A DNA stretch of 64,000 bases from Vibrio splendidus (GTDB lineage: Bacteria; Pseudomonadota; Gammaproteobacteria; Enterobacterales; Vibrionaceae): the NCBI RefSeq assembly GCF_001557875.1, contig NZ_LNRF01000001.1:1240001-1304000 (forward strand), given 5' to 3'. Shown here piece by piece: positions 28,054 to 37,176 of the stretch. The translations under genes and the position numbers were made by a program. Under the pieces are notes generated by a model. The model had not been told where the DNA came from, ran no database searches, and saw only the letters and a list, made by a program, of their open reading frames with translations. Within the stretch, counting starts at the first letter, position 1. Every line of letters begins with the position of its first letter.

Positions 28054-28113
28054 ACAATACCCTTTAAATAAGATGGGGTATTGTACTTAGATTAACGCTT
28101 TGTCAAAGAATCT

Positions 28114-28608
28114 TTAGTTCTCGATCCACACTTTATCGCAAGAAGCATGATCTTGTGCCCAAAAATCGTGTAACTGCTTAGCAAAGTCGTTGATACTTTG
28201 ACCACTCCCAGCAACCACGTCCGATATCAACAGCGAACCTTCCGCTGCTGTGACAATTGCACTCGCCACCACGTCACCATTTTGAGTACCAATATATAAA
28301 ACATGATCATCAGACAGCATAATTTGGCTCAAGAACTCAAGCATGTGCGCCCTTTCGGCTTCATCTTGGTACACACTGGCTTGGTTAAGCGAGAACAGAA
28401 CGGTCAGTTTATGGAAATCGACTTTATGCAGTTCATCAATTTGGGAAGGCGTTTGATCTTGAGCTAGGAGTTGGTATGACTTGGATGGGAGTTTGCTTTG
28501 ATAAAGTTCACGGCCTAGGAGGCTCTCTTTTGCGGGGTAAGCAATGTCGAGCTGACTAAACAGCCATTGATTTTTCTTATGTGCTATTTCAGGTATTTCG
28601 TTATTCAT
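28114..28608 (-). CDS. Hypothetical protein, possibly GNAT-like
   Basis: The protein has about 164 residues from the ATG at 28608 (MNNEIPEIAHKKNQWLF); a TTG ten codons upstream overlaps the preceding lipoprotein gene and is rejected. The central and C-terminal part, DDHVLYIGTQNGDVVASAIVTAAEGSLLISDVVAG, has the strand-turn-strand look of an acetyltransferase core, but the acetyl-CoA loop is not clear, so this is a weak fold guess. It follows the small lipoprotein gene by 17 bp and is probably co-transcribed. Confidence 0.6.
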   Translation of the reverse strand: MNNEIPEIAHKKNQWLFSQLDIAYPAKESLLGRELYQSKLPSKSYQLLAQDQTPSQIDELHKVDFHKLTVLFSLNQASVYQDEAERAHMLEFLSQIMLSDDHVLYIGTQNGDVVASAIVTAAEGSLLISDVVAGSGQSINDFAKQLHDFWAQDHASCDKVWIEN

Positions 28609-28625
28609 TCTTTTAGTACCTACGG

Positions 28626-28754
28626 TTAGTATCCCCAAATATCGCAGTTATTTGGAAGACATAGGGTCGGCTGAGGTGCCGAGCTACAAGCAGAAAGCAT
28701 ACAGAGCATGACCAAGGCCAACAAGTACTTTAAATACTTCATCTTTTTCATCAT
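28626..28754 (-). CDS. Small lipoprotein, 42 residues
   Basis: A very short gene with a strong ribosome site (AAGGGGG, 7 bases before the ATG at 28754; a second ATG follows directly). The product starts MMKKMKYLKYLLALVMLCML and continues SACSSAPQPTLCLPNNCDIW and GY. This is a classic lipoprotein signal with lipobox LSAC (Cys at residue 23) and Ser at +2, which in enterobacteria favours outer-membrane sorting. Two further Cys in the 20-residue mature part could form a disulfide. Function unknown; probably co-transcribed with the gene at 28114. Confidence 0.7.
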   Translation of the reverse strand: MMKKMKYLKYLLALVMLCMLSACSSAPQPTLCLPNNCDIWGY

Positions 28755-28856
28755 CCAACAACCCCCTTTAAGAACTTAACGAAAAGCTCTACACTCGTAC
28801 TCAAGCTTTCAATATCCTTATAGTAAACAGAACTATATAAATAAAAAGGACTTCTT

Positions 28857-29333
28857 ATGAAAAAAGCCTTAATAGCAGCAGGTATCATCACAATGTTAGC
28901 TGGCTGTTCAGACAATGAGGTTGGCGACGTCTCTCTGGGTTTCTTCACCATGAAAGATATCAAGATGTCTTCATTAGATGACGATAAGATCGCAGGTGTT
29001 ACCTGTCATATCGCATCCATCGAGGCGAACCTTAGCCTTTCTGATCCAAGTGATAGCTCAATCTCTTGTCGTCAAACGGGTGAAATCACACCAGAAATGA
29101 TTGCTCAAATAGACAAGAGCAAGTCAGGTGAAGTGGTATTCAAACAATCAAAGAGTATCTTCTTTAAAACAATGAAAGTTCGCCGCATCTACGACGCAGA
29201 GAATCAATCCCTGCTCTATTTGTCTTACACCACCAAAGAAACAGAAGGCAGCTTCAAACATAGCCTTTCAACCGTTCCGCTTTGGGGCACAGAGGCTTAC
29301 GTAGATCCAGCAACACTTGTTCCAGCTCAATAG
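28857..29333 (+). CDS. creA: CreA family lipoprotein
   Basis: The 158-residue protein has a signal with lipobox (MLAGC, Cys17). The mature part carries the CreA core: VGDVSLGFFTMKDIKMSSLDDDKIAGVTCHI, then DSSISCRQTGEI and VFKQSKSIFFKTMKVRRIYD, with WGTEAYVDPATLVPAQ near the end. CreA is a conserved periplasmic protein of unknown biochemical function. It is transcribed toward gsk; a long inverted repeat lies between them. Confidence 0.85.
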   Translation: MKKALIAAGIITMLAGCSDNEVGDVSLGFFTMKDIKMSSLDDDKIAGVTCHIASIEANLSLSDPSDSSISCRQTGEITPEMIAQIDKSKSGEVVFKQSKSIFFKTMKVRRIYDAENQSLLYLSYTTKETEGSFKHSLSTVPLWGTEAYVDPATLVPAQ

Positions 29334-29353
29334 CCTCACGCGAAAGGTAAGCC

Positions 29354-29386
29354 GAATCACCTGTACAGACATTGTGCAGGTGATTC
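29354..29386. repeat. Long inverted repeat between creA and gsk
   Basis: A 14-bp stem with one G-U pair (GAATCACCTGTACA / TGTGCAGGTGATTC, loop GACAT) lies 20 bp after the creA stop. There is no following U-run, so it is not a standard terminator. It may stabilise the creA message end or belong to the gsk leader. Confidence 0.5.
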
Positions 29387-29462
29387 AAAATGTAATAAAA
29401 ATGAAAGAAACAGAAACAAAATGTGATATCATGCGGCAAAATTTTTTCACTGTATTTTTCAT

Positions 29463-30767
29463 ATGAAGTTTCCTGGACAGCGTAAATCTAAGCACTACTT
29501 TCCAACTCACGCACGTGATCCGTTGGTCAACCAAATTCAACAAACACCTAAGCTTCACCGCGCAACGATTGTCGGTGTTGGCCAAACAATTGTTGATATC
29601 GAAGCCCGTGTTGACAACGAGTTCCTAGAAAAATACGAGCTGAGTAAAGGTCACTCTCTGGTATTGGAAGAAAGTAAAGCAGATGCGCTGTATGAAGAGT
29701 TAGTTGAGCGCGGTTTGATCACGCATCAATACCCTGGCGATACTATCGGCAACACACTGCACAACTATTCCGTACTTGCAGACAGCAAATCTGTCCTGCT
29801 TGGCGTAATGTCTAAGAAGATTGAAGTTGGCTCATTTGGTTATCGTTATCTTTGCCGCACTTCTTCTCGTATGAATCTAAACCACCTTCAAACTGTTGAT
29901 GGTCCAATTGGTCGTTGCTACACGCTTATTTCTGAAGATGGCGAACGTACGTTTGCAATCAATGAAGGCCACATGAACCAACTACTTCCAGAAAGCATTC
30001 CAGAAAAAGTGTTCGAGAAAGCTTCTGCATTGGTTGTGTCGTCATACTTAATGCGTGGCAAACCTGAAGATCCGATGCCAAAAGCGGTACAAAGAGCGAT
30101 TGAATATGCGAAAGCACACAATGTGCCTGTTGTACTTACGCTTGGTACTAAGTATGTGATCGAAGGTAATGCTGAATGGTGGCAAGAATACCTGAAAGAA
30201 AACGTAACCATCGTCGCGATGAACGAAGACGAAGGTGAAGCGCTAACAGGCGAAAAAGATCCTCTGCTAGCTGCTAACAAAGCACTTGAATGGGTTGACC
30301 TAGTTCTATGTACTGCAGGTCCTATTGGCCTATACATGGCAGGTTACACTGACGAGCCAGCGAAACGCGAAACCACACTGCCATTGTTACCGGGTAACAT
30401 CCCTGAATTCAATAAATACGAATTTAGCCGCGCGATGCGTAAGCAAGACTGCAAAGACCCCGTAAAAGTGTATTCTCATATTGGCCCTTACCTTGGTGGC
30501 CCACTTGAAATTAAGAACACCAACGGTGCTGGTGATGGTGCACTTTCAGCACTGTTACACGACATGGCAGCAAACAGCTACCACCACGTGAATGTACCAA
30601 ACTCTGAGAAACACGAGCACGCTTGTCTAACTTACTCTTCACTGTCTCAAATTTGTAAGTACGCAAACCGTGTAAGCTACGAAGTATTGACTCAGCACTC
30701 TCCTCGCCTTTCTCGTGCACTACCTGAACGCGAAGATAGCTTAGAAGAAACATACTGGGATCGTTAA
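29463..30767 (+). CDS. gsk: Inosine-guanosine kinase
   Basis: The 434-residue protein aligns closely along its length with E. coli Gsk (MKFPGQRKSKHYFPTHARDPL at the start, EREDSLEETYWDR at the end). It phosphorylates inosine and guanosine to IMP and GMP in purine salvage. It is a PfkB/ribokinase-fold enzyme: substrate-binding GGTIGNT-type loop (here GDTIGNTLHNYSVL), VLTLGTK, and the catalytic anion-hole motif NTNGAGDGALSALL near residue 355. There is no clear Shine-Dalgarno before the ATG at 29463. A terminator follows, then fhs. Confidence 0.96.
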   Translation: MKFPGQRKSKHYFPTHARDPLVNQIQQTPKLHRATIVGVGQTIVDIEARVDNEFLEKYELSKGHSLVLEESKADALYEELVERGLITHQYPGDTIGNTLHNYSVLADSKSVLLGVMSKKIEVGSFGYRYLCRTSSRMNLNHLQTVDGPIGRCYTLISEDGERTFAINEGHMNQLLPESIPEKVFEKASALVVSSYLMRGKPEDPMPKAVQRAIEYAKAHNVPVVLTLGTKYVIEGNAEWWQEYLKENVTIVAMNEDEGEALTGEKDPLLAANKALEWVDLVLCTAGPIGLYMAGYTDEPAKRETTLPLLPGNIPEFNKYEFSRAMRKQDCKDPVKVYSHIGPYLGGPLEIKNTNGAGDGALSALLHDMAANSYHHVNVPNSEKHEHACLTYSSLSQICKYANRVSYEVLTQHSPRLSRALPEREDSLEETYWDR

Positions 30768-30827
30768 TCGACCATATTAGATTGCTGACTGATTGAGGTT
30801 AGCGCCTAACTAGATTACCTTTTCCTG

Positions 30828-30853
30828 AAGGGCTGCGATATGCAGCCCTTTTT
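30828..30853 (+). terminator. Intrinsic terminator of gsk
   Basis: AAGGGCTGC / GCAGCCCTT with a short loop, followed by a T-run, 60 bp after the gsk stop codon. Confidence 0.85.
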
Positions 30854-31012
30854 GTATTCGACACTAATATAACTGCAGCTGAGGGTAATCTGGTCGAATA
30901 TTTTGCTCGTTTAAGATTTGATCTCGCGCAATGACTCTTGAGATCTGTCATCTTCCAGCACATAATTCGTGTGGTTTGCCTTTACTTGGCAAATTTATAC
31001 AGTACTATCGCC

Positions 31013-31028
31013 ACGCAAACGTTTACGT
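31013..31028. promoter_or_regulatory. PurR operator candidate upstream of fhs
   Basis: ACGCAAACGTTTACGT matches all defined positions of the PurR consensus ANGCAANCGNTTNCNT. It ends 33 bp before the fhs ATG and lies just downstream of a plausible -10 region (30995-31003), the classic repressor position. Confidence 0.7.
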
Positions 31029-31061
31029 ACCACCTTTTCGGTTCTGATATAAGGATCAAAT

Positions 31062-32810
31062 ATGCTGTCTGATATTGATATTTGTCGCTCTACTCCCCTT
31101 AAAAACATCAGTGAGGTTGCCAAACAAGCTGGCCTGCACCACAACGAACATCAGCCATTAGGGCAATACAAGTCTAAAGTGTCTCTCACATCACTTGAAC
31201 GCCTCGTCAACCAACAAGATGGTAAATTGGTCGTGGTAACAGCTATCACACCAACGCCTCTTGGCGAAGGCAAAACCGTCACCACTATTGGATTAGCACA
31301 AGGCCTCGCAAAGATTAACCAATCTTCCATGGCCTGCATTCGCCAACCTTCTATGGGCCCGGTATTTGGCGTAAAAGGTGGCGCTGCGGGTGGTGGTTAC
31401 TCTCAAGTCGCGCCTATGGAACAATTAAATCTACATCTAACGGGTGACATTCATGCTGTGACGGCCGCTCACAACCTCGCTTCTGCCGCCATTGATGCGC
31501 GTTTGTATCATGAACAGCGTGAAGGGTTAGAAGCCTTTGAAGTGCGCTCAGGCTTAAAAGCACTAGATATCGACCCAAGTAGAATTGTTTGGCGACGTGT
31601 GCTCGACCATAATGATCGCGCACTGCGCATGATCACGGTTGGCAAGAACGAAGCAGACAAAACAATTAATGGCTTTGAGCGAGAAGATGGATTTGATATC
31701 TCAGCCGCTTCAGAGCTGATGGCTATTCTTGCTCTAGCTGATGACCTTCAAGATTTAAGAAAGCGTATTGGGCGAGTGGTACTTGCTTACAATAAACAAG
31801 GCTTGCCATTGTCCGCAGATGATTTCAACGTAGCGGGTGCAATGACAGTGACAATGAAGGACTCTATTGAGCCTACATTGATGCAAACCCTTGAAGGCGT
31901 ACCGACCCTCATACACGCAGGGCCTTTCGCAAACATCGCCCACGGTAACTCTTCCATTATTGCCGACAAGATAGCATTAAAGCTGAGTGACTTTGTTGTA
32001 ACTGAAGGTGGTTTCGGCTCAGACATGGGTTTTGAGAAAGCGTGCAACATCAAAGTAAAAGCATCCAACAAGAAGCCTGATTGTGCTGTCGTTGTCGCAA
32101 CATTGCGTGGATTAAAAGCCAATTCTGGTTTATACGATTTGAGACCGGGTACTCCGTTACCAGATTCAATCTTTAGTGATGATCAAGACGCGCTTATTGC
32201 GGGTTTTGAGAACCTGAAATGGCATATCAATAACGTCAAGCAATACCGAGTACCGACAGTTGTTGCGATTAACCGATTCCCTCAAGATTCAGCTCAAGAA
32301 CTAGAAGCATTGAAACAGATGATCACTGACTTTGATTCAAACGTTAGCGTTGAAGTGAGTGAAGCATTTGGCCAAGGCGGCGAAGGGGCAACTCAGTTGG
32401 CGCACGCCGTGGTAAAAGCATGCCAAAGTGACAGTGAATTTAAGCCTTTATACAACTCGGAGCAAAGCATAGAAGAAAAACTGATGGCTGTCGCTGAAGT
32501 GGGTTATGGTGCAGCAAGTATCTCGCTATCACCACTGGCGAAAAAACAATTGGCTGAGTTTAATCAACACGGTTATAGCGACCTCTCGGTTTGTTTGGCA
32601 AAAACGCCTCTATCGATCTCTACAGAAGCACATATAAAAGGTGCACCAACTCAGTTTAACGTACCAGTTAGAGAGCTAAAACTGTGTGCGGGGGCAGGCT
32701 TTATTTACGCGCTGTGCGGAAATGTAATGACCATGCCTGGCCTACCCGACAAACCGGCTTTCATGTCATTAGATATTGATAGTAAAGGAAATATTATCGG
32801 CCTGAGCTAG
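31062..32810 (+). CDS. fhs: Formate-tetrahydrofolate ligase
   Basis: The 582-residue enzyme makes 10-formyl-tetrahydrofolate from formate, THF and ATP, feeding purine synthesis and the one-carbon pool. The family signatures are clear: the ATP loop [16 protein letters not shown] (about residues 63-78), [21 protein letters not shown] with [16 protein letters not shown], and the later [19 protein letters not shown]. Length (550-580) is normal. It is transcribed alone, upstream control by PurR is likely, and the glycine cleavage genes, also one-carbon producers, lie 6 kb away. Confidence 0.96.
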   Translation: MLSDIDICRSTPLKNISEVAKQAGLHHNEHQPLGQYKSKVSLTSLERLVNQQDGKLVVVTAITPTPLGEGKTVTTIGLAQGLAKINQSSMACIRQPSMGPVFGVKGGAAGGGYSQVAPMEQLNLHLTGDIHAVTAAHNLASAAIDARLYHEQREGLEAFEVRSGLKALDIDPSRIVWRRVLDHNDRALRMITVGKNEADKTINGFEREDGFDISAASELMAILALADDLQDLRKRIGRVVLAYNKQGLPLSADDFNVAGAMTVTMKDSIEPTLMQTLEGVPTLIHAGPFANIAHGNSSIIADKIALKLSDFVVTEGGFGSDMGFEKACNIKVKASNKKPDCAVVVATLRGLKANSGLYDLRPGTPLPDSIFSDDQDALIAGFENLKWHINNVKQYRVPTVVAINRFPQDSAQELEALKQMITDFDSNVSVEVSEAFGQGGEGATQLAHAVVKACQSDSEFKPLYNSEQSIEEKLMAVAEVGYGAASISLSPLAKKQLAEFNQHGYSDLSVCLAKTPLSISTEAHIKGAPTQFNVPVRELKLCAGAGFIYALCGNVMTMPGLPDKPAFMSLDIDSKGNIIGLS

Positions 32811-33046
32811 ATGCCCTTAGCTAGATAACCTGCGAAAAATCGCGATTAACTGGCTCTGATTACAGACTGTATCGATCAATTGAGCAATGATTTTAATACG
32901 AAGTGATTGCTCAACAATCAAGCTTTAGTGCAAAAAGTTGCACTAAAATCGTAGTTATATGCGCATCTTATCTTAAGTTCTGGGGCAAGATCACATTAAA
33001 AACCTTACGAAATATATAGTATTGCGCTGATTCTTTGAGGACAGTG

Positions 33047-34951
33047 ATGAATACAAGTATAAAAAAACTAGTCGGCCAATTTCTATGCACCATCTTAGCC
33101 CTAGGATTAGTCCCTGCCCTCTACATAAGCTCTGAGTTTGACAGGGTCGATGCTCAGCACACGCTCAATATAAAACAATCCAGCCAAAACCAAATCGAAT
33201 ACAGTTTTCACGAACTCGCCATTATTGTTGAGCAAATATCTAACTCTGTCCCTTCTATAGCAGACTCTCAAACGTTACTTCGTGCAGTTCAAGAACCATC
33301 ACTCATCCACAAAGAAACACTACAAGATCTTTGGGTTATGTTAGCGCGTGGCCAAAAATACTATTCTCAGCTACGCTACCTAGATCTAGATGGTAACGAA
33401 GTCTACCGTGTTAACTACAAAGACGGCCAAGCCACGGTAGTTCCGGATAACGAGCTGCAAAATAAATCTTCGCGTGGTTATTATAAGGCACTAAAAAAAT
33501 TAAAGATTGGAGATGTCAGCTCTAAAGGCATTGATCTTGAAGTCGAAAACGGCAAGATTGTCCGCCCTTTGATTCCTGCACTTCGAATTATGACCCCCGT
33601 AGCTGAAGGTGACAGTATTGTTGGTTACTTCATTGCGAACCTGAACATGCTTGAGATTTATAAGCGATTACATTACCAGATTGGTACATCAGCAGCAGTC
33701 CCGGTCATTCTCAACAAAACCGGCCATGTCATTATGGGGCCAGATCCAACTGAATCATTTGGCCATGTGATTGAGTCGCGCGCAGACAAAACATACGCAA
33801 AGCTATACCCTGCTCTGTGGAAAGATATTCAAGGCAATTCATCATCGAGCTATTTTGATGGTAAGAATTGGTATTTTCACTCCGACATCAGCCCTAAGAT
33901 AAAGCAGTTTGAAGGCCCTATTTACATGGTTCTTCATATTGAAAACCAGCAATTTAACAGCCAATACCGACAAGAAAAACAAGCTATTTTCGTTCAGATC
34001 ATCACCTTATCTTTCCTCATTTCGATGATCTCCGCAGGCTTTGTTCTGTGGAACAGAAACCATAAAAAAAACAGCATAGATAGCCAACTCGCAAAGGCCG
34101 CCATGAATGGTATGTCTGCTTTAGTCATTACAGACAGAAACAACCGAATCATCAAAGTAAACCAAGAGTTCACTCGTGTTAGTGGGTATGAGTTAGAAGA
34201 TGTAAAAGGCCGACAACCATCCATGTTTGCTTCCGGCCGCTACAATCAAGACTTCTACATCAAAATGTGGAGCATTATCACTAAGACCGGAGTTTGGGAA
34301 GGTGAAGTGGTCAACCGCCGCAAAGACGGGTCTTTGATCACTGAAATACTGCGCATCCAAACCATTAAAGACTCTAAAGGTGTAATTCAGTTTTATGTCG
34401 CGTCATTTGTCGACATCAGTAAACACAAAGAACTTGAAAACAAACTTAGAAACCTAAGTGAGAAAGATGCATTAGCTGGGTGTTGGAACAGACGAAAGTT
34501 TGACCTTGAACTTCGAGATGAGTGTTCTCGTGTTAATCGTTACCCTACTCGCGAACAATCTTGTTTAGCCATCTTGGATATTGACTACTTCAAACGCATA
34601 AACGACAGGTTTGGGCATGATTATGGTGATCGAGTCATTCAAACAGTTGCTCAAGTACTTCAACGTGAATGCCGTGAAACTGATTTCGTCGCTCGCATTG
34701 GTGGTGAAGAGTTTGGCGTGATTCTACCTCACACAACAACAGAAGAAGCTGAATACGTTCTAAATAGGCTGAGAGTCGCTGTCAGCCTTGAACTCGACAA
34801 CGTGGTCACCGTGAGCGGTGGGATTACTAACGTAACAAATGATCCAGCACTTAATTACAAGTGCGCCGATTTAGCGTTATACGAAGCTAAAGCGGCAGGT
34901 AGAAACAACGTATGCTTATTCCTAGACAAAGAGATGAGCGAAATAGCCTAG
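33047..34951 (+). CDS. Diguanylate cyclase with Cache-type sensor and PAS domain
   Basis: About 634 residues from the ATG at 33047, which has GAGG six bases upstream. Helix 1 (FLCTILALGLVPALYIS) and a second helix (about 320-342) flank a periplasmic dCache-like sensor. A PAS domain (about 350-465, AAMNGMSALVITDRNNRIIKVN...) and a GGDEF domain (about 480-630) follow. The active-site motif is GGEEF, preceded five residues earlier by RETD, an intact RxxD inhibitory site, so it should make c-di-GMP with product feedback. The stop codon lies within a 9-bp inverted repeat (34946-34980) shared with the converging phosphatase gene. Confidence 0.93.
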   Translation: MNTSIKKLVGQFLCTILALGLVPALYISSEFDRVDAQHTLNIKQSSQNQIEYSFHELAIIVEQISNSVPSIADSQTLLRAVQEPSLIHKETLQDLWVMLARGQKYYSQLRYLDLDGNEVYRVNYKDGQATVVPDNELQNKSSRGYYKALKKLKIGDVSSKGIDLEVENGKIVRPLIPALRIMTPVAEGDSIVGYFIANLNMLEIYKRLHYQIGTSAAVPVILNKTGHVIMGPDPTESFGHVIESRADKTYAKLYPALWKDIQGNSSSSYFDGKNWYFHSDISPKIKQFEGPIYMVLHIENQQFNSQYRQEKQAIFVQIITLSFLISMISAGFVLWNRNHKKNSIDSQLAKAAMNGMSALVITDRNNRIIKVNQEFTRVSGYELEDVKGRQPSMFASGRYNQDFYIKMWSIITKTGVWEGEVVNRRKDGSLITEILRIQTIKDSKGVIQFYVASFVDISKHKELENKLRNLSEKDALAGCWNRRKFDLELRDECSRVNRYPTREQSCLAILDIDYFKRINDRFGHDYGDRVIQTVAQVLQRECRETDFVARIGGEEFGVILPHTTTEEAEYVLNRLRVAVSLELDNVVTVSGGITNVTNDPALNYKCADLALYEAKAAGRNNVCLFLDKEMSEIA

Positions 34952-34986
34952 CAAAAGACAATGGCATCCCCTTGCTAGGCAACCGA

Positions 34987-35592
34987 TCAGCTTGGAGCTG
35001 GATAAAATTCTAACTTGTTCCCCTCAACTACAAGAACACAATCCATCTTCGCGGCATGAGCGGCTTGCTTACCAAGATTGGTATCTTCAAACACAACACA
35101 CTGCTTTGGTTGTAATCCCATACCAAAACACGCATCTAAGAAAGTATCTGGATTTGGTTTGTGGTTCTTAACGTCTGTTGCTGTCACTAGGATATCGAGC
35201 TTATTCAGGATATCTGTTTTATCCAATAGCTGCTCCGCACTTTTACGTTGACTACCCGTCCCTACTGCTATCTTCTTACTTCCTAGATTCTCTAACAGTA
35301 GAGAATGAGTACACGGGATGATATCGCCTTTATCTTCAATAGCGGCAAATGATGCCATCTTAAACGCTGAAACAGCTTGTGGATCGAGCGATAAGCCGTA
35401 TTTACTGTTCACCTCACCAGCTATCTTATAACTCGGCATTCCACCTAAACTGTGTAGCCAAGACGCTTCGAAATGAAAACCGAATTCTTCAGCTGTTTGT
35501 TGCCACGCCTTTACATGTGCAGGCATTGTATCGATCAACGTACCGTCCATATCAAAGATTAATCCATCATATGCCGTTAAATCTATTTTCAT
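34987..35592 (-). CDS. yqaB: HAD phosphatase, YqaB-like (fructose-1-phosphatase type)
   Basis: About 201 residues from the ATG at 35592. HAD motifs: LIFDMDGTLIDTMPAH, VGTGSQRKSAE, KNHKPNPDTFLDAC and FEDTNLGKQAAHAA. The cap region SWLHSLGGMPSYKIAGEV matches E. coli YqaB, which dephosphorylates fructose-1-phosphate and related sugar phosphates. Alternative GTG starts lie immediately upstream. It is divergent from arfB. Confidence 0.85.
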   Translation of the reverse strand: MKIDLTAYDGLIFDMDGTLIDTMPAHVKAWQQTAEEFGFHFEASWLHSLGGMPSYKIAGEVNSKYGLSLDPQAVSAFKMASFAAIEDKGDIIPCTHSLLLENLGSKKIAVGTGSQRKSAEQLLDKTDILNKLDILVTATDVKNHKPNPDTFLDACFGMGLQPKQCVVFEDTNLGKQAAHAAKMDCVLVVEGNKLEFYPAPS

Positions 35593-35679
35593 CACTACTA
35601 CCACTCTTTGAGAAAGTTACTGATACCATAACTAATATTCAGTATCATGACTCTATATTACCGTTCAAAATGGGTGTTT

Positions 35680-36090
35680 ATGTTACAAATATCTAACTCT
35701 GTTTCGATTCAAGACTGGGAACTCCAGCTAACTGCGATCAGAGCACAAGGAGCTGGCGGTCAAAACGTCAATAAAGTATCGAGCGCGATACATTTACGTT
35801 TTGATATCAAGCACTCCACCCTACCCGACTTCTATAAAGAAAAGCTGTTGGCACATAAAGATAGTCGTATCACTAAAGATGGCGTGATAATCATTAAGGC
35901 CCAACAGTATAGAACGCAGGAACAAAACCGTGACGATGCTTTGGTACGTTTGAAAGAATTGATTTTGGAAGCGACAAAAGTACAAAAAGTAAGACGAGCA
36001 ACTAAGCCAACACGCGGCTCTCAGAAAAGGCGTTTAGAAAGTAAAAAACAGAGAAGTACCACCAAACAACTACGCGGACGAGTGAATTGA
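35680..36090 (+). CDS. arfB: Alternative ribosome-rescue factor ArfB (peptidyl-tRNA hydrolase)
   Basis: The 136-residue protein aligns start to end with E. coli ArfB/YaeJ when begun at ATG 35680 ([20 protein letters not shown]); an ATG 11 codons earlier gives a longer N-terminus without parallel. The catalytic loop [12 protein letters not shown] has GGQ at residues 26-28. The basic C-terminal tail ([20 protein letters not shown]) is the part that enters the empty mRNA channel of stalled ribosomes. It releases nascent peptides from non-stop complexes. Confidence 0.92.
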   Translation: MLQISNSVSIQDWELQLTAIRAQGAGGQNVNKVSSAIHLRFDIKHSTLPDFYKEKLLAHKDSRITKDGVIIIKAQQYRTQEQNRDDALVRLKELILEATKVQKVRRATKPTRGSQKRRLESKKQRSTTKQLRGRVN

Positions 36091-36208
36091 TTGTTTCATG
36101 CCATCCGTGAGCGCATTAACCATGAAACATTCGCTCTAACCAATTTATTTGAACATCACTCGATAGCTAACGCTATTTACTCAAAAGCTAACAAATTTAA
36201 AAGAAAGA

Positions 36209-36526
36209 CTACTGTTGTTTTTTGACCGACAAAATCAATTTGATCAACAACATCCGCTCTTCGCTGGTCAGCAAACGACTGACCGCTGCCACATCTTCCG
36301 CTGTTGCTTGTGATGCACCAACAATATCAAGTACTACATCCAAATCCGTTACTTTCAAGGTTCGGGCGATCGAACGATACTGAGACATCTTGATGTCAGC
36401 TTCTCCGCGTTCAATCCGTTGATAAGTTTTTAAACTCATGCCCGCACTGGAAGCTAACTTTTCTTGAGACAGATTGGCTTGTTTCCTACGCTCAATCAGC
36501 GCCATTATTATGGGTTCTTGTGACAT
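36209..36526 (-). CDS. XRE-family (Cro/C1-type) DNA-binding protein
   Basis: A 105-residue protein with an N-terminal helix-turn-helix (ALIERRKQANLSQEKLASSAG then MSLKTYQRIERGEADI, residues about 9-46). The remaining helical part includes SRLLTSEERMLLIKLILSVKKQQ. It is a single gene with no toxin partner beside it. Target unknown. Confidence 0.8.
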   Translation of the reverse strand: MSQEPIIMALIERRKQANLSQEKLASSAGMSLKTYQRIERGEADIKMSQYRSIARTLKVTDLDVVLDIVGASQATAEDVAAVSRLLTSEERMLLIKLILSVKKQQ

Positions 36527-36727
36527 AAGCTCATCCTCAAAAGACAGTTATGACCTAATTTCAGCAAGAAGCAGACCATATTGACTAGTGACGGTTTACA
36601 TACGCCATCAACAGCATATTATTCGATTATTAAAAAACGTTACGTTTCATCAACTTTCACACTTAGATCGGTCTTGAACGTATAGGCTTGTTAACTTGAG
36701 TATTCAAGTGTTGGGAAATTAGAAAAA

Positions 36728-37054
36728 TTGCAAATTGCGAATAAGAAAGACGTCATATTGGAAATTGCGAATCGTTATAAATTGGCATTTCCTTGCATTG
36801 AGCACGCATTAGAAACGGACAATGCCCGCTCCGAAATTATTGCAGTGCAGCATAAGCTACTCACTTACAAAGAAGTGTTACTGCACGGGAGTATGTTGGA
36901 AGAAAAGGAATTAAAGCAGGCCTTTTCTGCTCTGAACCAAAATGAAAAAGGTGTCGCACACGGCGGGATTCAAAGTATCAACGACGCAGTAAAAGAGATG
37001 GATGAGATTGTCGAAAGGTACAGTAGAAAAGCGTCTACTGGATTGTGCGTCTAA
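36728..37054 (+). CDS. Hypothetical protein, 108 residues
   Basis: I do not recognise it. The reading frame can start at TTG 36728 with a weak GGGA 12 bases upstream; no ATG lies earlier than residue 55. The product is soluble and probably all helical (KKDVILEIANRYKLAFPCIEHALE..., QSINDAVKEMDEIVERYSRK). It lies between an XRE regulator and a terminator, apparently monocistronic. The weak start lowers confidence. Confidence 0.5.
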   Translation: MQIANKKDVILEIANRYKLAFPCIEHALETDNARSEIIAVQHKLLTYKEVLLHGSMLEEKELKQAFSALNQNEKGVAHGGIQSINDAVKEMDEIVERYSRKASTGLCV

Positions 37055-37115
37055 TCAATTAGTATCAACGAGTAGCGTAAATCTCTCAACGGCTTAAACA
37101 AACTGAACAAAACAA

Positions 37116-37149
37116 AAACGGCCAGTCATAGTTGAATGACTGGCCGTTT
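37116..37149. terminator. Bidirectional intrinsic terminator
   Basis: A 14-bp perfect stem, AAACGGCCAGTCAT / ATGACTGGCCGTTT with loop AGTTGA, between the converging hypothetical and protease genes, flanked by A and T runs. Confidence 0.85.
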
Positions 37150-37176
37150 GTTTAACTAACATGAAAACGTGGGTAT

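Noticed and set aside
34946-34980. Terminator between the GGDEF gene and yqaB
   Set aside because: There is a 9-bp inverted repeat (GCCTAGCAA / TTGCTAGGC), but its left arm includes the stop codon and no U-run follows on either strand, so I do not call it a terminator.
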